Shown here piece by piece: positions 31,375 to 38,924 of a DNA stretch of 40,222 nucleotides. Source of the DNA: JBHIBC01 sp046758905. Lineage in GTDB: Bacteria; Acidobacteriota; Polarisedimenticolia; Gp22-AA2. Under the pieces are notes generated by a model, which was given only the letters and a program-made list of their open reading frames with translations, was not told the DNA's origin and searched no databases. Both the position numbers and the translations under genes were made by a program. The number at the start of each line of letters is the position of its first letter. Within the stretch, counting starts at the first letter, position 1. The stretch lies in the NCBI GenBank assembly GCA_046758905.1, contig JBHIBC010000023.1:1-40222 (forward strand), written 5' to 3'.

Positions 31375-31995
31375 TCAGGGGGCGGGTGAAAAAAGCCGCT
31401 CTTTCAGCTTCCTGCGGGCCGAAAGGCAGTGGCGCCGCACGGTCACCTGCGACAGGCGCAGGATCCGTCCGATGTCCCTCGTGGACATCTCCTGCAGGTC
31501 CCTCAAAACAAAGACGATCCGCTCCTGGCGGCTGAGGCAGCCGAGGTGGGACAGGAGCTTGCGCGCCAGATCGGCCGATTCGACCGTCTCTTCCAGGCTG
31601 GCGCCCCTTTGGCGCAGGAAGTCCGACCGGTCGCCGTCCAGATCCTCGAGCGATCCGAGTCCGGGATCGCGGCGCCATCGGATCTGGTCGTAGATGGCGT
31701 TGACGGCTATCCGGTACAGCCACTTGAAGAAACAGCGCCCGGTCCGGAACCGGGCGATGTAGCGGAACGCCTTGGTGAAGGCGTTCTGACAGGCGTCGAG
31801 CGCGTCCTCCCGGGACAGCCCCATCTGCATCCCGATGGCGATGATCCGGCGCTCGTAAAGGCGCATCAGGTCGTCGAAGGCGTGCGGATCCCCCAGCCGG
31901 GCCCGGCGGACCAGCTCGCTCACCTCCGGCGCCTCCCCCTGGACGGCCGCCTCGAGGCCGGCCTCGGTCAGCGCTCCGGTCTTGGTCGCCTCCAT
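31375..31995 (-). CDS. ECF-type RNA polymerase sigma factor
   Basis: This 206-residue sigma-70 family protein has region 2 (DPHAFDDLMRLYERRIIAIG to FKWLYRIAVNAIYDQIRWRR, about 56-118) and region 4 (LSRQERIVFVLRDLQEMSTR followed by the helix-turn-helix IGRILRLSQVTVRRHCLSAR). It lacks regions 1 and 3, as ECF sigma factors do. The gene starts 12 bases after the C25 protease gene on the same strand, so the two are very likely co-transcribed. No anti-sigma gene is adjacent; the zinc-finger protein at 25980 is the best candidate partner. A 30-residue N-terminal extension before region 2 is unremarkable. Confidence 0.92.
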   Translation of the reverse strand: MEATKTGALTEAGLEAAVQGEAPEVSELVRRARLGDPHAFDDLMRLYERRIIAIGMQMGLSREDALDACQNAFTKAFRYIARFRTGRCFFKWLYRIAVNAIYDQIRWRRDPGLGSLEDLDGDRSDFLRQRGASLEETVESADLARKLLSHLGCLSRQERIVFVLRDLQEMSTRDIGRILRLSQVTVRRHCLSARRKLKERLFSPAP

Positions 31996-32007
31996 GGCGG
32001 TCTTCCC

Positions 32008-35000
32008 TCAGAAGGGACTGAGGTTGCCCCGGTTATCCACCGCGAGCACGCTGAAATAGACGGGACCTGTCGGCAGCGGCAACTCTACCGAAAGATCCCG
32101 AACGTTGTCCATCACCAGGGTCGAGGGGCCGAGCGACGCCCTTGCGGCCGGCGCCGCGGCGGAGTGGACCTCGTAGTGGTCGATCAGGGTCGGGAGGCCC
32201 TGGATGTCGGCCAGCACCGGCGGCCAGAAGAGGCGGAGCCGGTCGGGCGATACGACATCGGCCGCTAGGTCGAGGATCCCGTTCGGCAGCTCGCGGCCGC
32301 CTCCCGACAGCAGCCCCCCCGCGTCCTCCGCGATCACGATGTAGAACAGGTCCTCCTGCGTCGAGGCGGCGCCGGCGTCGACGTACGTCCACGTCGAGCC
32401 GTCGCCTACGGTGTCGATCAGGTTGGCGGGCGACGGCACGAACCCCGGAACCACGTCCCGATGCACCCGGAATCCGACCACCGTCGTGGGACGGCCGTAG
32501 ATGTCGACCGCGGGCGGCGTCCACGAGAGGATCAGGTCGGGTCCCGACCGGGCCAGGGACAGATCCGAGATGACCCGCGGCGGCGCGATCCCCAGGAAGA
32601 TGTGGGGCACGCCGGCCACCTCCTCCGATAGGGCGCCCTCGAGGCCCGAGGTGTTGACGGCGCTCAGGGCGAAGACGTAGCGGACCCCCTCGAGCAGCCC
32701 GGTGACGGCGGCGGAGGTGCTCTGTCCGTCGACCGTCAGGGCGAACGGGTACTCGCCGCTCGCGGTCCCGTAATGGACCACGTACTCCCGGATGTCGGGC
32801 TCCGGGTTCGGCAGCCAGGCGAGCAGGATCCGGTCGCCGGCTCCCGGATCGCTGGCCGCGAGGCCGGCGGGAGGCCCCGGCGGATCCGGGTTGATCGGCG
32901 TGGCCGCGACGCAGTCGGGGCCGGCGTCGCAGTCGCTGTTGAAGTTCGAGGCCCTTCCCTCGAACCCCTCGTCGTCGAGGGAGACCGCGTAGTAGTAATA
33001 GGTGACGGCGTTGTCGACCGTGCGGTCGGCGCACGAGGAGGGGCCGGTCGGCTCGCACTCCACCGGAGCGTAGGGGCCGGCGGGATCGGCCCGGGCCCGG
33101 AACAGGCGCACTCCCGCGACCGGCTCCGGGGGCGGCGTCCAAAAGAGCTGCACCTCGGCGTTGCCCGCGCTCGCCGCGAGATCGGCCGGGGGGGGCGGGG
33201 CCGGCGTGGCGAGCACCGTGAGCGGATCGCCCAGGAAGGTGTACGACTGCAGGTCGACGATCGACCCGCGGCTCCACAGGGCGGTGCGCACGGCGAGCGT
33301 CGCGGGGCCGAGGACCCGCTCCTTCGCCGGGCCGAACAGCGGCTCGAGCACCTGATCGCTTAGGACCTCGCCCGCGAACACGTTGGACAGGCCGGACGGG
33401 GCCAGAGTGGCGATCGCCCCGCCGGCCGGGTTGTTGGTCATCCCCTCGCCCAGCGACCCGTGCTCGAGGAGGAAGTGGAATCCGCCCGCCAGACAGTTGA
33501 TGTTCAGCATGAACGGGAGCGGTCCGTCGTTGCTCAGCGCCTTCGCGTCCGCCGTCGTGAAGAAGGTGTCGAGGCCCCAGGTGTCGAAGGACCCGTGCCC
33601 GATGTACGACAGGATCGCCGCGCCGCCCCCCAGCTCGTCCAGGAGCGCCGTCCGGAAGCCGGCCGCATCGCCCGCGTTCCACGGCGGGCGGGCGAAGTAG
33701 AGGGGCGGGTCCGGGGCGCTGTAGGGGGCGCGCGCGAAATATCTCGCCTGAGCGTCGTCGTGGATCGACTCGAAGGACGCGGCCTCGCCGGCGAACTTCC
33801 CGTCGCCGGCCACGAACAGGGCGCGCCCCTTCCACAGCCCCGGGGGGGGCGACTGCTCGTAGAGCCGGATCTTGTCGAACACCGCCGCCGCCTCGGCCGC
33901 CGTCCGGGCGCTGATCCGCCCCAGGATGACGTCCGGGAGCTGGTCGTCGCCCCTAAACGAGGCGATCCAGTTGTCGCTGCTGTAGTACCCGAGGATGGAG
34001 CTGAGGTGGAACATGATCGGGGTCGGCACCTGATCGACCCAGTCGGCGCGGCCGAGGGTGTTCTTGTAGTCGGGGGTGCCGTCCCCCACCAGGAGGACCA
34101 CCGAGGGGGGCGCGGCGCCGCCGCCCCGCCAGTTGTCGAACGCGTAGGCGAGGAAGGCGCGCACGGCGTTGACGTCCCTGAGGCCGAAGCTGAACTCGTC
34201 GTAGATCTGATCGATGTAGACCACCCGGGAGGTCAGTCCCTGAGTCGTCAGCCGGTGGCTCAGGAGCGCGTCGAGCGCGCCGCCCGGCGAGGGGTCCACC
34301 GTGTCCCGCGCCGCGATCACCAGGATGTCGGCCGCGTTGGCCGGGTCCTTCAGGACGGGATCCGGCGCCCGCAGGATCGCGTCGGGGATCCGGATCCCCC
34401 CCGGGCCGGCCACCACGAACGAGCGCAGCGCCGGCGCGGCGGGGTCGTCGTCGCGGCGCACCTCGAAGGTGTAGGTCGAGGTGGGCACGCCGGCCGCCGC
34501 CCCGGTGATGCGCACCGGGTCGGCCTGCCCCCCGGTCGGGAGGCTCCGGCCGACCTCGTAGATCGTCGGCGCCGCGCCGCTGAACCCCTCGACCTCGAAC
34601 CGGGCGTCCTGGTTCGGGTAGGAGAACGTCAGCGCGTCGCCCACCGCCCGGAAGCGTCGGCGGTAGCGCACCGTGATGCGGTCCAGATACTGCCGGTCCA
34701 ACCCGACGCCCGCGATCCCCGGAGCCAGCAGATGCACCGTGGTCGGGTCGGCCAGCGACGACTGCGAGACCGAGAACTCCTGCTCGTGGATCACCTCGCC
34801 GTCCCAGGTGAAGTCGACTCCCTCGGAGGTGTTGCCGTTGACCCAGACCTGAGTCCGGTGGTCGGGGTCCTCGATCTGGCTCGTGCCGCCCCTCAGGCGG
34901 ACGGTCACGCTCGCCGCGGCCGCGACCGCGGCGGGGTCCGGGAGGGCCAGGGAGACGTCGCGCTGCTCCTGAGCGCTTCCCGCGAGGAGCGAGGGGATGG

Positions 35001-36354
35001 AGAAGTACGGCTCGGCCTCCCCCAGCGGGAAGAAGACGTCGTTCTCCTCCCATACCGCGGCCGAGGCGAAATCGGGCGCCGCGGGCAGGCCGGGTGAGCC
35101 GGGCGCGCCGTCGGCCGACGGGATCCTGAGACGCGGCCCCGGGTCGGCCGCGGCCGCCAGCCAGTAGACCTGGGTGTCGGTGAAATCGTTCGCCTGGAAG
35201 ATGTCCGGGAAGGTGCTCCCGAAGTCGTGGTTCAGGATCGCGGGGCTCTCGGTCTTCGGCAGGCCGTAGAACTCGAGGAAATCCCCGGGGTCGAGCCGCC
35301 CGTCCGCCTCGCCGTCGGCGCCCGCCGGGTCGCGGATCGAGATCGGCACCTCGACCCCTTCGGCCGACAGCCGCAGGGTGCGGGGGTCGGCGGCGAGGAT
35401 CTCCGGAGCGTTCGCCTGCAGGTAGTCGTGGTCCAGGCGGTAGATCCCGGCCGCGGAGACCAGGATCTTGAAGGCCGGCCCGGTCGCGGCCGCCTCGATC
35501 GAGGGGCCGGAGGCCGGCCCCGCCCCCCAGCCGCCGGAGCTCTCCGCGCCCGGGGGTGGGCCCGCGCCCTGCCCGCCGGAGGCGGAGCGGAACGCCCTCC
35601 CCTGCTCGTAGTTGACGAAGGCGCGGCGGTAGACCGGCTCGAACAGCCCCTCGGCGCGCGCCGCGACACCGCGCGCCGGGGGACCGGGCGAGTTGAAGAT
35701 CACCTCCGCCTCGACCTCCGGGTAGAAGCGGGCGCGGCGACGTCCCGGGTTGTACAGGAGCGGCGTGAACAGGACCTCGACGAAGCGCTGCTCGCGCAGG
35801 TAGCCGACGCTCCCGAGCCGCACGGGCGTCGCGGGGAAGTCCGCGTCGCGGCCGTACACCTCCGGGTCGGGGATGAAGGCGTCGCGGTACAGGGGTCGGG
35901 GCAGCTCGCTGGGTCCGGCCGGGCCGCCCGCCCCCGCCGGGTCGCGCGCCGCGCCGGCCGCCGGCGGGCCGGCCGCGCCGATCGCCTTCCTGTCCGTCAC
36001 CCGGAGCGCGGGGACCGGCCCCAGGTCGAGATCGTCGATTGTGATCGAGGCGGCGCGGCGGATCCGCAGCTCAGGCGCGCTCCCCTCCGGTATGGCGACC
36101 AGCAGGATCCGCAGCGGCAGCTCCGGCTCGCCCGGGCGGCTGATGTGTCCGAAGTCGGGGATGCGGGGCACGCTCCAGCGGCCGCCCGCGACCGGCTCGA
36201 AGCGGGGGGGCGGGGCCTTCAGGCGCAGCGTCGCGGCGTCCTGGACCGGCCGCGCCGACCCGACGCCCGGGGCGGTCGCGACCGCCAGGACCAGCGCCGC
36301 GCACGCGGTCCGGAGGAAACGATCGAACATCTTGCGCCGGCGAGGGCCGGACAT
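32008..36354 (-). CDS. C25 (gingipain-type) cysteine protease with fibronectin-like domains
   Basis: This 1448-residue exported protein has a signal peptide (TACAALVLAVATAPGVGSA), a prodomain-like region of about 680 residues, and a C25 catalytic domain. The domain carries VVLLVGDGTPDYKN, the catalytic His near residue 920 in YIGHGSFDTWG, the catalytic Cys near 954 in NINCLAGGF, and the closing FLGDPLTVLATP near 1040. Three or four fibronectin type III-like domains complete it (VQLFWTPPPEPVAGVRLFRA and LILSWTPPAVDIYGR are typical strands). C25 enzymes are secreted and usually need prodomain removal. No type IX sorting domain is visible at the C-terminus. It lies 44 bases after the radical SAM gene and 12 before the sigma gene. 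A GTG at 36357 is an alternative start. Confidence 0.9.
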   Translation of the reverse strand: MSGPRRRKMFDRFLRTACAALVLAVATAPGVGSARPVQDAATLRLKAPPPRFEPVAGGRWSVPRIPDFGHISRPGEPELPLRILLVAIPEGSAPELRIRRAASITIDDLDLGPVPALRVTDRKAIGAAGPPAAGAARDPAGAGGPAGPSELPRPLYRDAFIPDPEVYGRDADFPATPVRLGSVGYLREQRFVEVLFTPLLYNPGRRRARFYPEVEAEVIFNSPGPPARGVAARAEGLFEPVYRRAFVNYEQGRAFRSASGGQGAGPPPGAESSGGWGAGPASGPSIEAAATGPAFKILVSAAGIYRLDHDYLQANAPEILAADPRTLRLSAEGVEVPISIRDPAGADGEADGRLDPGDFLEFYGLPKTESPAILNHDFGSTFPDIFQANDFTDTQVYWLAAAADPGPRLRIPSADGAPGSPGLPAAPDFASAAVWEENDVFFPLGEAEPYFSIPSLLAGSAQEQRDVSLALPDPAAVAAAASVTVRLRGGTSQIEDPDHRTQVWVNGNTSEGVDFTWDGEVIHEQEFSVSQSSLADPTTVHLLAPGIAGVGLDRQYLDRITVRYRRRFRAVGDALTFSYPNQDARFEVEGFSGAAPTIYEVGRSLPTGGQADPVRITGAAAGVPTSTYTFEVRRDDDPAAPALRSFVVAGPGGIRIPDAILRAPDPVLKDPANAADILVIAARDTVDPSPGGALDALLSHRLTTQGLTSRVVYIDQIYDEFSFGLRDVNAVRAFLAYAFDNWRGGGAAPPSVVLLVGDGTPDYKNTLGRADWVDQVPTPIMFHLSSILGYYSSDNWIASFRGDDQLPDVILGRISARTAAEAAAVFDKIRLYEQSPPPGLWKGRALFVAGDGKFAGEAASFESIHDDAQARYFARAPYSAPDPPLYFARPPWNAGDAAGFRTALLDELGGGAAILSYIGHGSFDTWGLDTFFTTADAKALSNDGPLPFMLNINCLAGGFHFLLEHGSLGEGMTNNPAGGAIATLAPSGLSNVFAGEVLSDQVLEPLFGPAKERVLGPATLAVRTALWSRGSIVDLQSYTFLGDPLTVLATPAPPPPADLAASAGNAEVQLFWTPPPEPVAGVRLFRARADPAGPYAPVECEPTGPSSCADRTVDNAVTYYYYAVSLDDEGFEGRASNFNSDCDAGPDCVAATPINPDPPGPPAGLAASDPGAGDRILLAWLPNPEPDIREYVVHYGTASGEYPFALTVDGQSTSAAVTGLLEGVRYVFALSAVNTSGLEGALSEEVAGVPHIFLGIAPPRVISDLSLARSGPDLILSWTPPAVDIYGRPTTVVGFRVHRDVVPGFVPSPANLIDTVGDGSTWTYVDAGAASTQEDLFYIVIAEDAGGLLSGGGRELPNGILDLAADVVSPDRLRLFWPPVLADIQGLPTLIDHYEVHSAAAPAARASLGPSTLVMDNVRDLSVELPLPTGPVYFSVLAVDNRGNLSPF

Positions 36355-36365
36355 CACCTCCCTGA

Positions 36366-36379
36366 GGCGACGCGTCGCC
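36366..36379. repeat. 14-bp perfect palindrome between the radical SAM and C25 genes
   Basis: GGCGACGCGTCGCC is a perfect palindrome in the 44-base gap, directly upstream of the C25 ribosome-binding site (GGGAGGTG). No T-run follows. It could be a small hairpin that adjusts translation or message ends, or an operator, or chance in GC-rich DNA. Confidence 0.35.
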
Positions 36380-36398
36380 GCGCGTCACGCTCGTCGTG

Positions 36399-37499
36399 TC
36401 ACAGCCCGCCCTTGGCGAGGCTTCCCCCGGCTTGCTCGTCGAGCCTCGATCCCGTGTCGGCCTTCCAGGCCTCGTAGGCCTTCTTCCTGAACTCGGCGTT
36501 CTTGAGCGCCTGCGGGTAGAGGGCCTTCGGATCCCCCGTCTGGAGGTCGGCCACGCCCAGACAGAAGTTGCAGAACCCTCCCGTCTCGCTCCGCTTCAGG
36601 ACCTCCTGCGCCATCTCCACCGCCGTCTTCCGGACCTCCTGGAGGACGGGCGAGGTGAACCAGATCTCCTTCAGCGAGCCGATCTCCTTGATATTGGCCA
36701 CCTTGCGGCGCCACTGGACGCAGGGGTAGATGTTCCCGTACGGATCGATGGTGACCGAGGAGCGGCCGGTCCCGCAGACGGCCTCGCCGGGAGCGTGCTC
36801 GCGCGGCCTGGGGACGCTCTCCCGGCGGGCCCCGGCGTACGCCTCGTCCTTCCAGAATCTCTCCAGGAAGTCGTCGGACGCCATCAGGGCCAGGGGGTCC
36901 CGATCGCCGTCGTCTCGCGGCGTGATGACCGGATCGAAGAGGACGGTCGCGCCGAGCTCCCGGCCCAGCCGATGGATGTCCAGCACCTCGTCCTGGTTGT
37001 CCTTGGTGATGGGGCACTTGAGGTTCACCTTGATCCCCAGCCCGCGCAGGTGGCGCACCGCGTCGATCACCCGCTGCAGCGAGCCCGGCACGCAGGTGAG
37101 CTTCTCGTGGGTCCGGGGACGGGCGCCGTGAATGCTGATCTCGACCTCCACCGGGTTGGCGACCTCCTTGATCCTCTTCGCCGTCGCCGCGTCGATCAGG
37201 TAGCCGTTGGTGTAGATGCGCAACGCGAAACGCAGGCCGCGCGCGGCCCGCGCGATCTCGAAGAAGTCCCTGCGGACCAGCGGCTCGCCGCCGGTGAGCC
37301 CCAGATAGAGGATGTTGAAATCCGCCAGCTTGCGCAGCGCGTCGATCACCTCCCCCGTCGACATCTCCCGCCGCCCGGTCGGGCAGTTGTAGCAGAAGGA
37401 GCAGGCGTGGTTGCAGACGAAGGTCAGCTCGAACAGCGCCGACATGGGCGCCGCCCGGTTGAAGTTGCGGATCTTGATCCGCTCCAGGACGCCGGGCAT
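36399..37499 (-). CDS. radical SAM/SPASM protein, likely peptide-modifying
   Basis: This 366-residue enzyme has the radical SAM cluster motif CNHACSFC (Cys29, Cys33, Cys36) and the GGEPLVR motif that contacts S-adenosylmethionine. The C-terminal SPASM-type region has further cysteines at 242, 260, 310 and 313 (VCGTGRSSVTIDPYGNIYPC and FCNFC), which should bind one or two extra iron-sulfur clusters. PqqE-type and sactipeptide-type maturases share this layout and act on peptides held by PqqD-like domains. The PqqD-like gene ends one base before this start, which supports a peptide substrate. The reaction (C-C, thioether or other crosslink) cannot be read from the sequence. Confidence 0.92.
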   Translation of the reverse strand: MPGVLERIKIRNFNRAAPMSALFELTFVCNHACSFCYNCPTGRREMSTGEVIDALRKLADFNILYLGLTGGEPLVRRDFFEIARAARGLRFALRIYTNGYLIDAATAKRIKEVANPVEVEISIHGARPRTHEKLTCVPGSLQRVIDAVRHLRGLGIKVNLKCPITKDNQDEVLDIHRLGRELGATVLFDPVITPRDDGDRDPLALMASDDFLERFWKDEAYAGARRESVPRPREHAPGEAVCGTGRSSVTIDPYGNIYPCVQWRRKVANIKEIGSLKEIWFTSPVLQEVRKTAVEMAQEVLKRSETGGFCNFCLGVADLQTGDPKALYPQALKNAEFRKKAYEAWKADTGSRLDEQAGGSLAKGGL

Positions 37500-37500
37500 C

Positions 37501-37767
37501 TCAGCTCACCATCCGCCGGGCCCGCAGCGAGGCGGCGAACTCCAGGACGTCCCTCTCCGCCCGCTCGCGGCCGACCTGGTACCGCGCGACGATCGCCTCG
37601 ACGATCTCCCTAAGCGATCGCCGGCCGTCGATCAGGTCCCACACCGTGCTCCCGATCTCGTTGAGGACGTTGACCTCCCCCTCCTCGGGGAGCACGACGG
37701 TGGCCTCCCCGTCGTAGACGCGGTAGGCGGCGTCCGGGTTCCTGGTGAGCACGGCGTCGAGGTCCAT
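37501..37767 (-). CDS. PqqD-like peptide chaperone (RiPP recognition element)
   Basis: This 88-residue protein has the PqqD pattern: an N-terminal beta part (YRVYDGEATVVLPEEGEVNV), then NEIGSTVWDLIDGRRSLREI, then helices ending EFAASLRARRMVS. PqqD-like domains bind the leader of a peptide precursor and present it to a radical SAM enzyme. The ATG at 37767 gives the usual length; a longer frame overlaps the kinase-like gene and adds nothing recognisable. It is four bases after the kinase-like gene and one base before the radical SAM gene. The likely ligand is a YxxP-type leader, and the only such peptide I see in the window is the one at 23696-23815. Confidence 0.88.
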   Translation of the reverse strand: MDLDAVLTRNPDAAYRVYDGEATVVLPEEGEVNVLNEIGSTVWDLIDGRRSLREIVEAIVARYQVGRERAERDVLEFAASLRARRMVS

Positions 37768-37771
37768 CGGC

Positions 37772-38737
37772 TCAGCTCTCCTGCACGACGCTCCAGAATG
37801 AATCGTCCCGGCGGAAGCGCAGCCTGTACACGGGGACCTCACGCAGCGCCCGTCCGGCGGCCGCCAGGGCGCGCGCCGCGCGCTGCGGCTCCTGCATGAC
37901 GAACGGGAGACAGCCGGCGACCTCGGCCAGGGCGCGGGCGCCCGTCAGCCTCTCCCGCGCGACCCGCTCGCTCTTCACCAGGCGGTTGAGGGAGGCGATC
38001 GGAAAGCACGCGCGGGTCTCGGGCACGCGGTGAAACGCCATGCCGAACGGGATGCCGGCCGCGACGTAGGCGCCGTCGTGCGGGACCACCAGGGTCAGGT
38101 CGTCGCTGAGGATCGTGTCGTGCGGGCAGAGGTGGGTCACCGTGGTCTTGCCGCTGCCGGACGGCCCGAAGAAGACGTAGGCCCTGCGCCGCCTCACCAC
38201 GCCGGAGCCGTGCAGCAGGAACCCGCCGCGCTCCACGACGATCGAAGCCGTGAGCACCCTCAGGAAGTTCTCCAGCCCCCGCTCGAAGAGGGGGCCGGCG
38301 CTGCTGACGAGGGCCAGAGCGGCCCGGCGCGGCTCGCTGTCCACCCGTCCGGCGAACTCGTACGACCACAGGTGCAGCCTCGATCCCCGGGCGCGCCTGC
38401 CCATCCGGTAGATCTCGGCGCTCCCGTCGGCGGGCAGGCGCAGGAAGGCATCGACCCCGGCCGGGTGGAGGGTGATGGTCATGTCGGGCGATTCCGCCGC
38501 GTCGATCACGAAGGGCCGGTAGACGTCCGCCATCCACGCCGCCTGCTCCCGCGACAGCCCTTCGAGCCGCATCCCCACCGGGCCGATGGACAGCGATACT
38601 CCGCAGGCCCCGAAGCCGGACCGCAGGCGCGCGAAGTAGGCCTCGTCCGGCTCGATATCGGCCGCGTCGCGCAGGCCTGCTCCGCCGCTTCGCACCTCCG
38701 GTTCCGGATGCTCTACGCTCAACCCCATCTGGCGCAT
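37772..38737 (-). CDS. HPr-kinase-like P-loop protein
   Basis: This protein of 321 residues has a P-loop at 191-199 (FFGPSGSGKTTVTHLC) followed by ILSDDLTLVV, as in HPr kinase/phosphorylase relatives. The N-terminal half is a domain of about 150 residues with no motif I recognise. Such HPrK-related proteins are often encoded with PqqD-like proteins in RiPP loci; one studied class phosphorylates the C-terminal serine of a lasso peptide. The lasso cyclase and protease are not present here. I chose the ATG at 38737 because it is downstream of the promoter at 38820-38849 and has GGAGGGG upstream; the longer frame to 38893 crosses that promoter. The ATG at 38728 is also possible. It is the first gene of the operon. 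Confidence 0.85.
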   Translation of the reverse strand: MRQMGLSVEHPEPEVRSGGAGLRDAADIEPDEAYFARLRSGFGACGVSLSIGPVGMRLEGLSREQAAWMADVYRPFVIDAAESPDMTITLHPAGVDAFLRLPADGSAEIYRMGRRARGSRLHLWSYEFAGRVDSEPRRAALALVSSAGPLFERGLENFLRVLTASIVVERGGFLLHGSGVVRRRRAYVFFGPSGSGKTTVTHLCPHDTILSDDLTLVVPHDGAYVAAGIPFGMAFHRVPETRACFPIASLNRLVKSERVARERLTGARALAEVAGCLPFVMQEPQRAARALAAAGRALREVPVYRLRFRRDDSFWSVVQES

Positions 38738-38819
38738 GCGGTTGTTCTGCCCCTCCGGACGGTCTCCGGGCCGCCGCAATGGTTGATTTTCCTGAACTCC
38801 CGCCTCGGGGACGGCCCGA

Positions 38820-38849
38820 AATATACCGCCATCCCCCCCTCTTGTCCAA
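38820..38849 (-). promoter_or_regulatory. sigma70-type promoter of the kinase/PqqD/radical SAM/C25/sigma operon
   Basis: The minus strand reads TTGGAC, 18 bases, TATATT. Both boxes are strong. The start would fall near 38813, giving a leader of about 75 bases before the ATG at 38737. The five genes downstream have gaps of 4, 1, 44 and 12 bases, so one transcript of about 7.4 kb is likely. Confidence 0.7.
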
Positions 38850-38924
38850 ACATATCGGACCGGGAGCGCCCGATTGTGTCCAGGAAGCGACACCCGGCCC
38901 CTCCCGGGCGGGATGGCGGGTCGG

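Noticed and set aside
32008..36354. Type IX secretion cargo, because C25 proteases often are
   Set aside because: The C-terminus ends in a fibronectin-like domain without a recognisable type IX sorting domain, and no type IX machinery is in the window.
37501..38893. Lasso peptide gene cluster
   Set aside because: A PqqD-like protein and a HPrK-like kinase fit, but there is no asparagine-synthetase-like cyclase, no lasso protease and a radical SAM enzyme is present instead.
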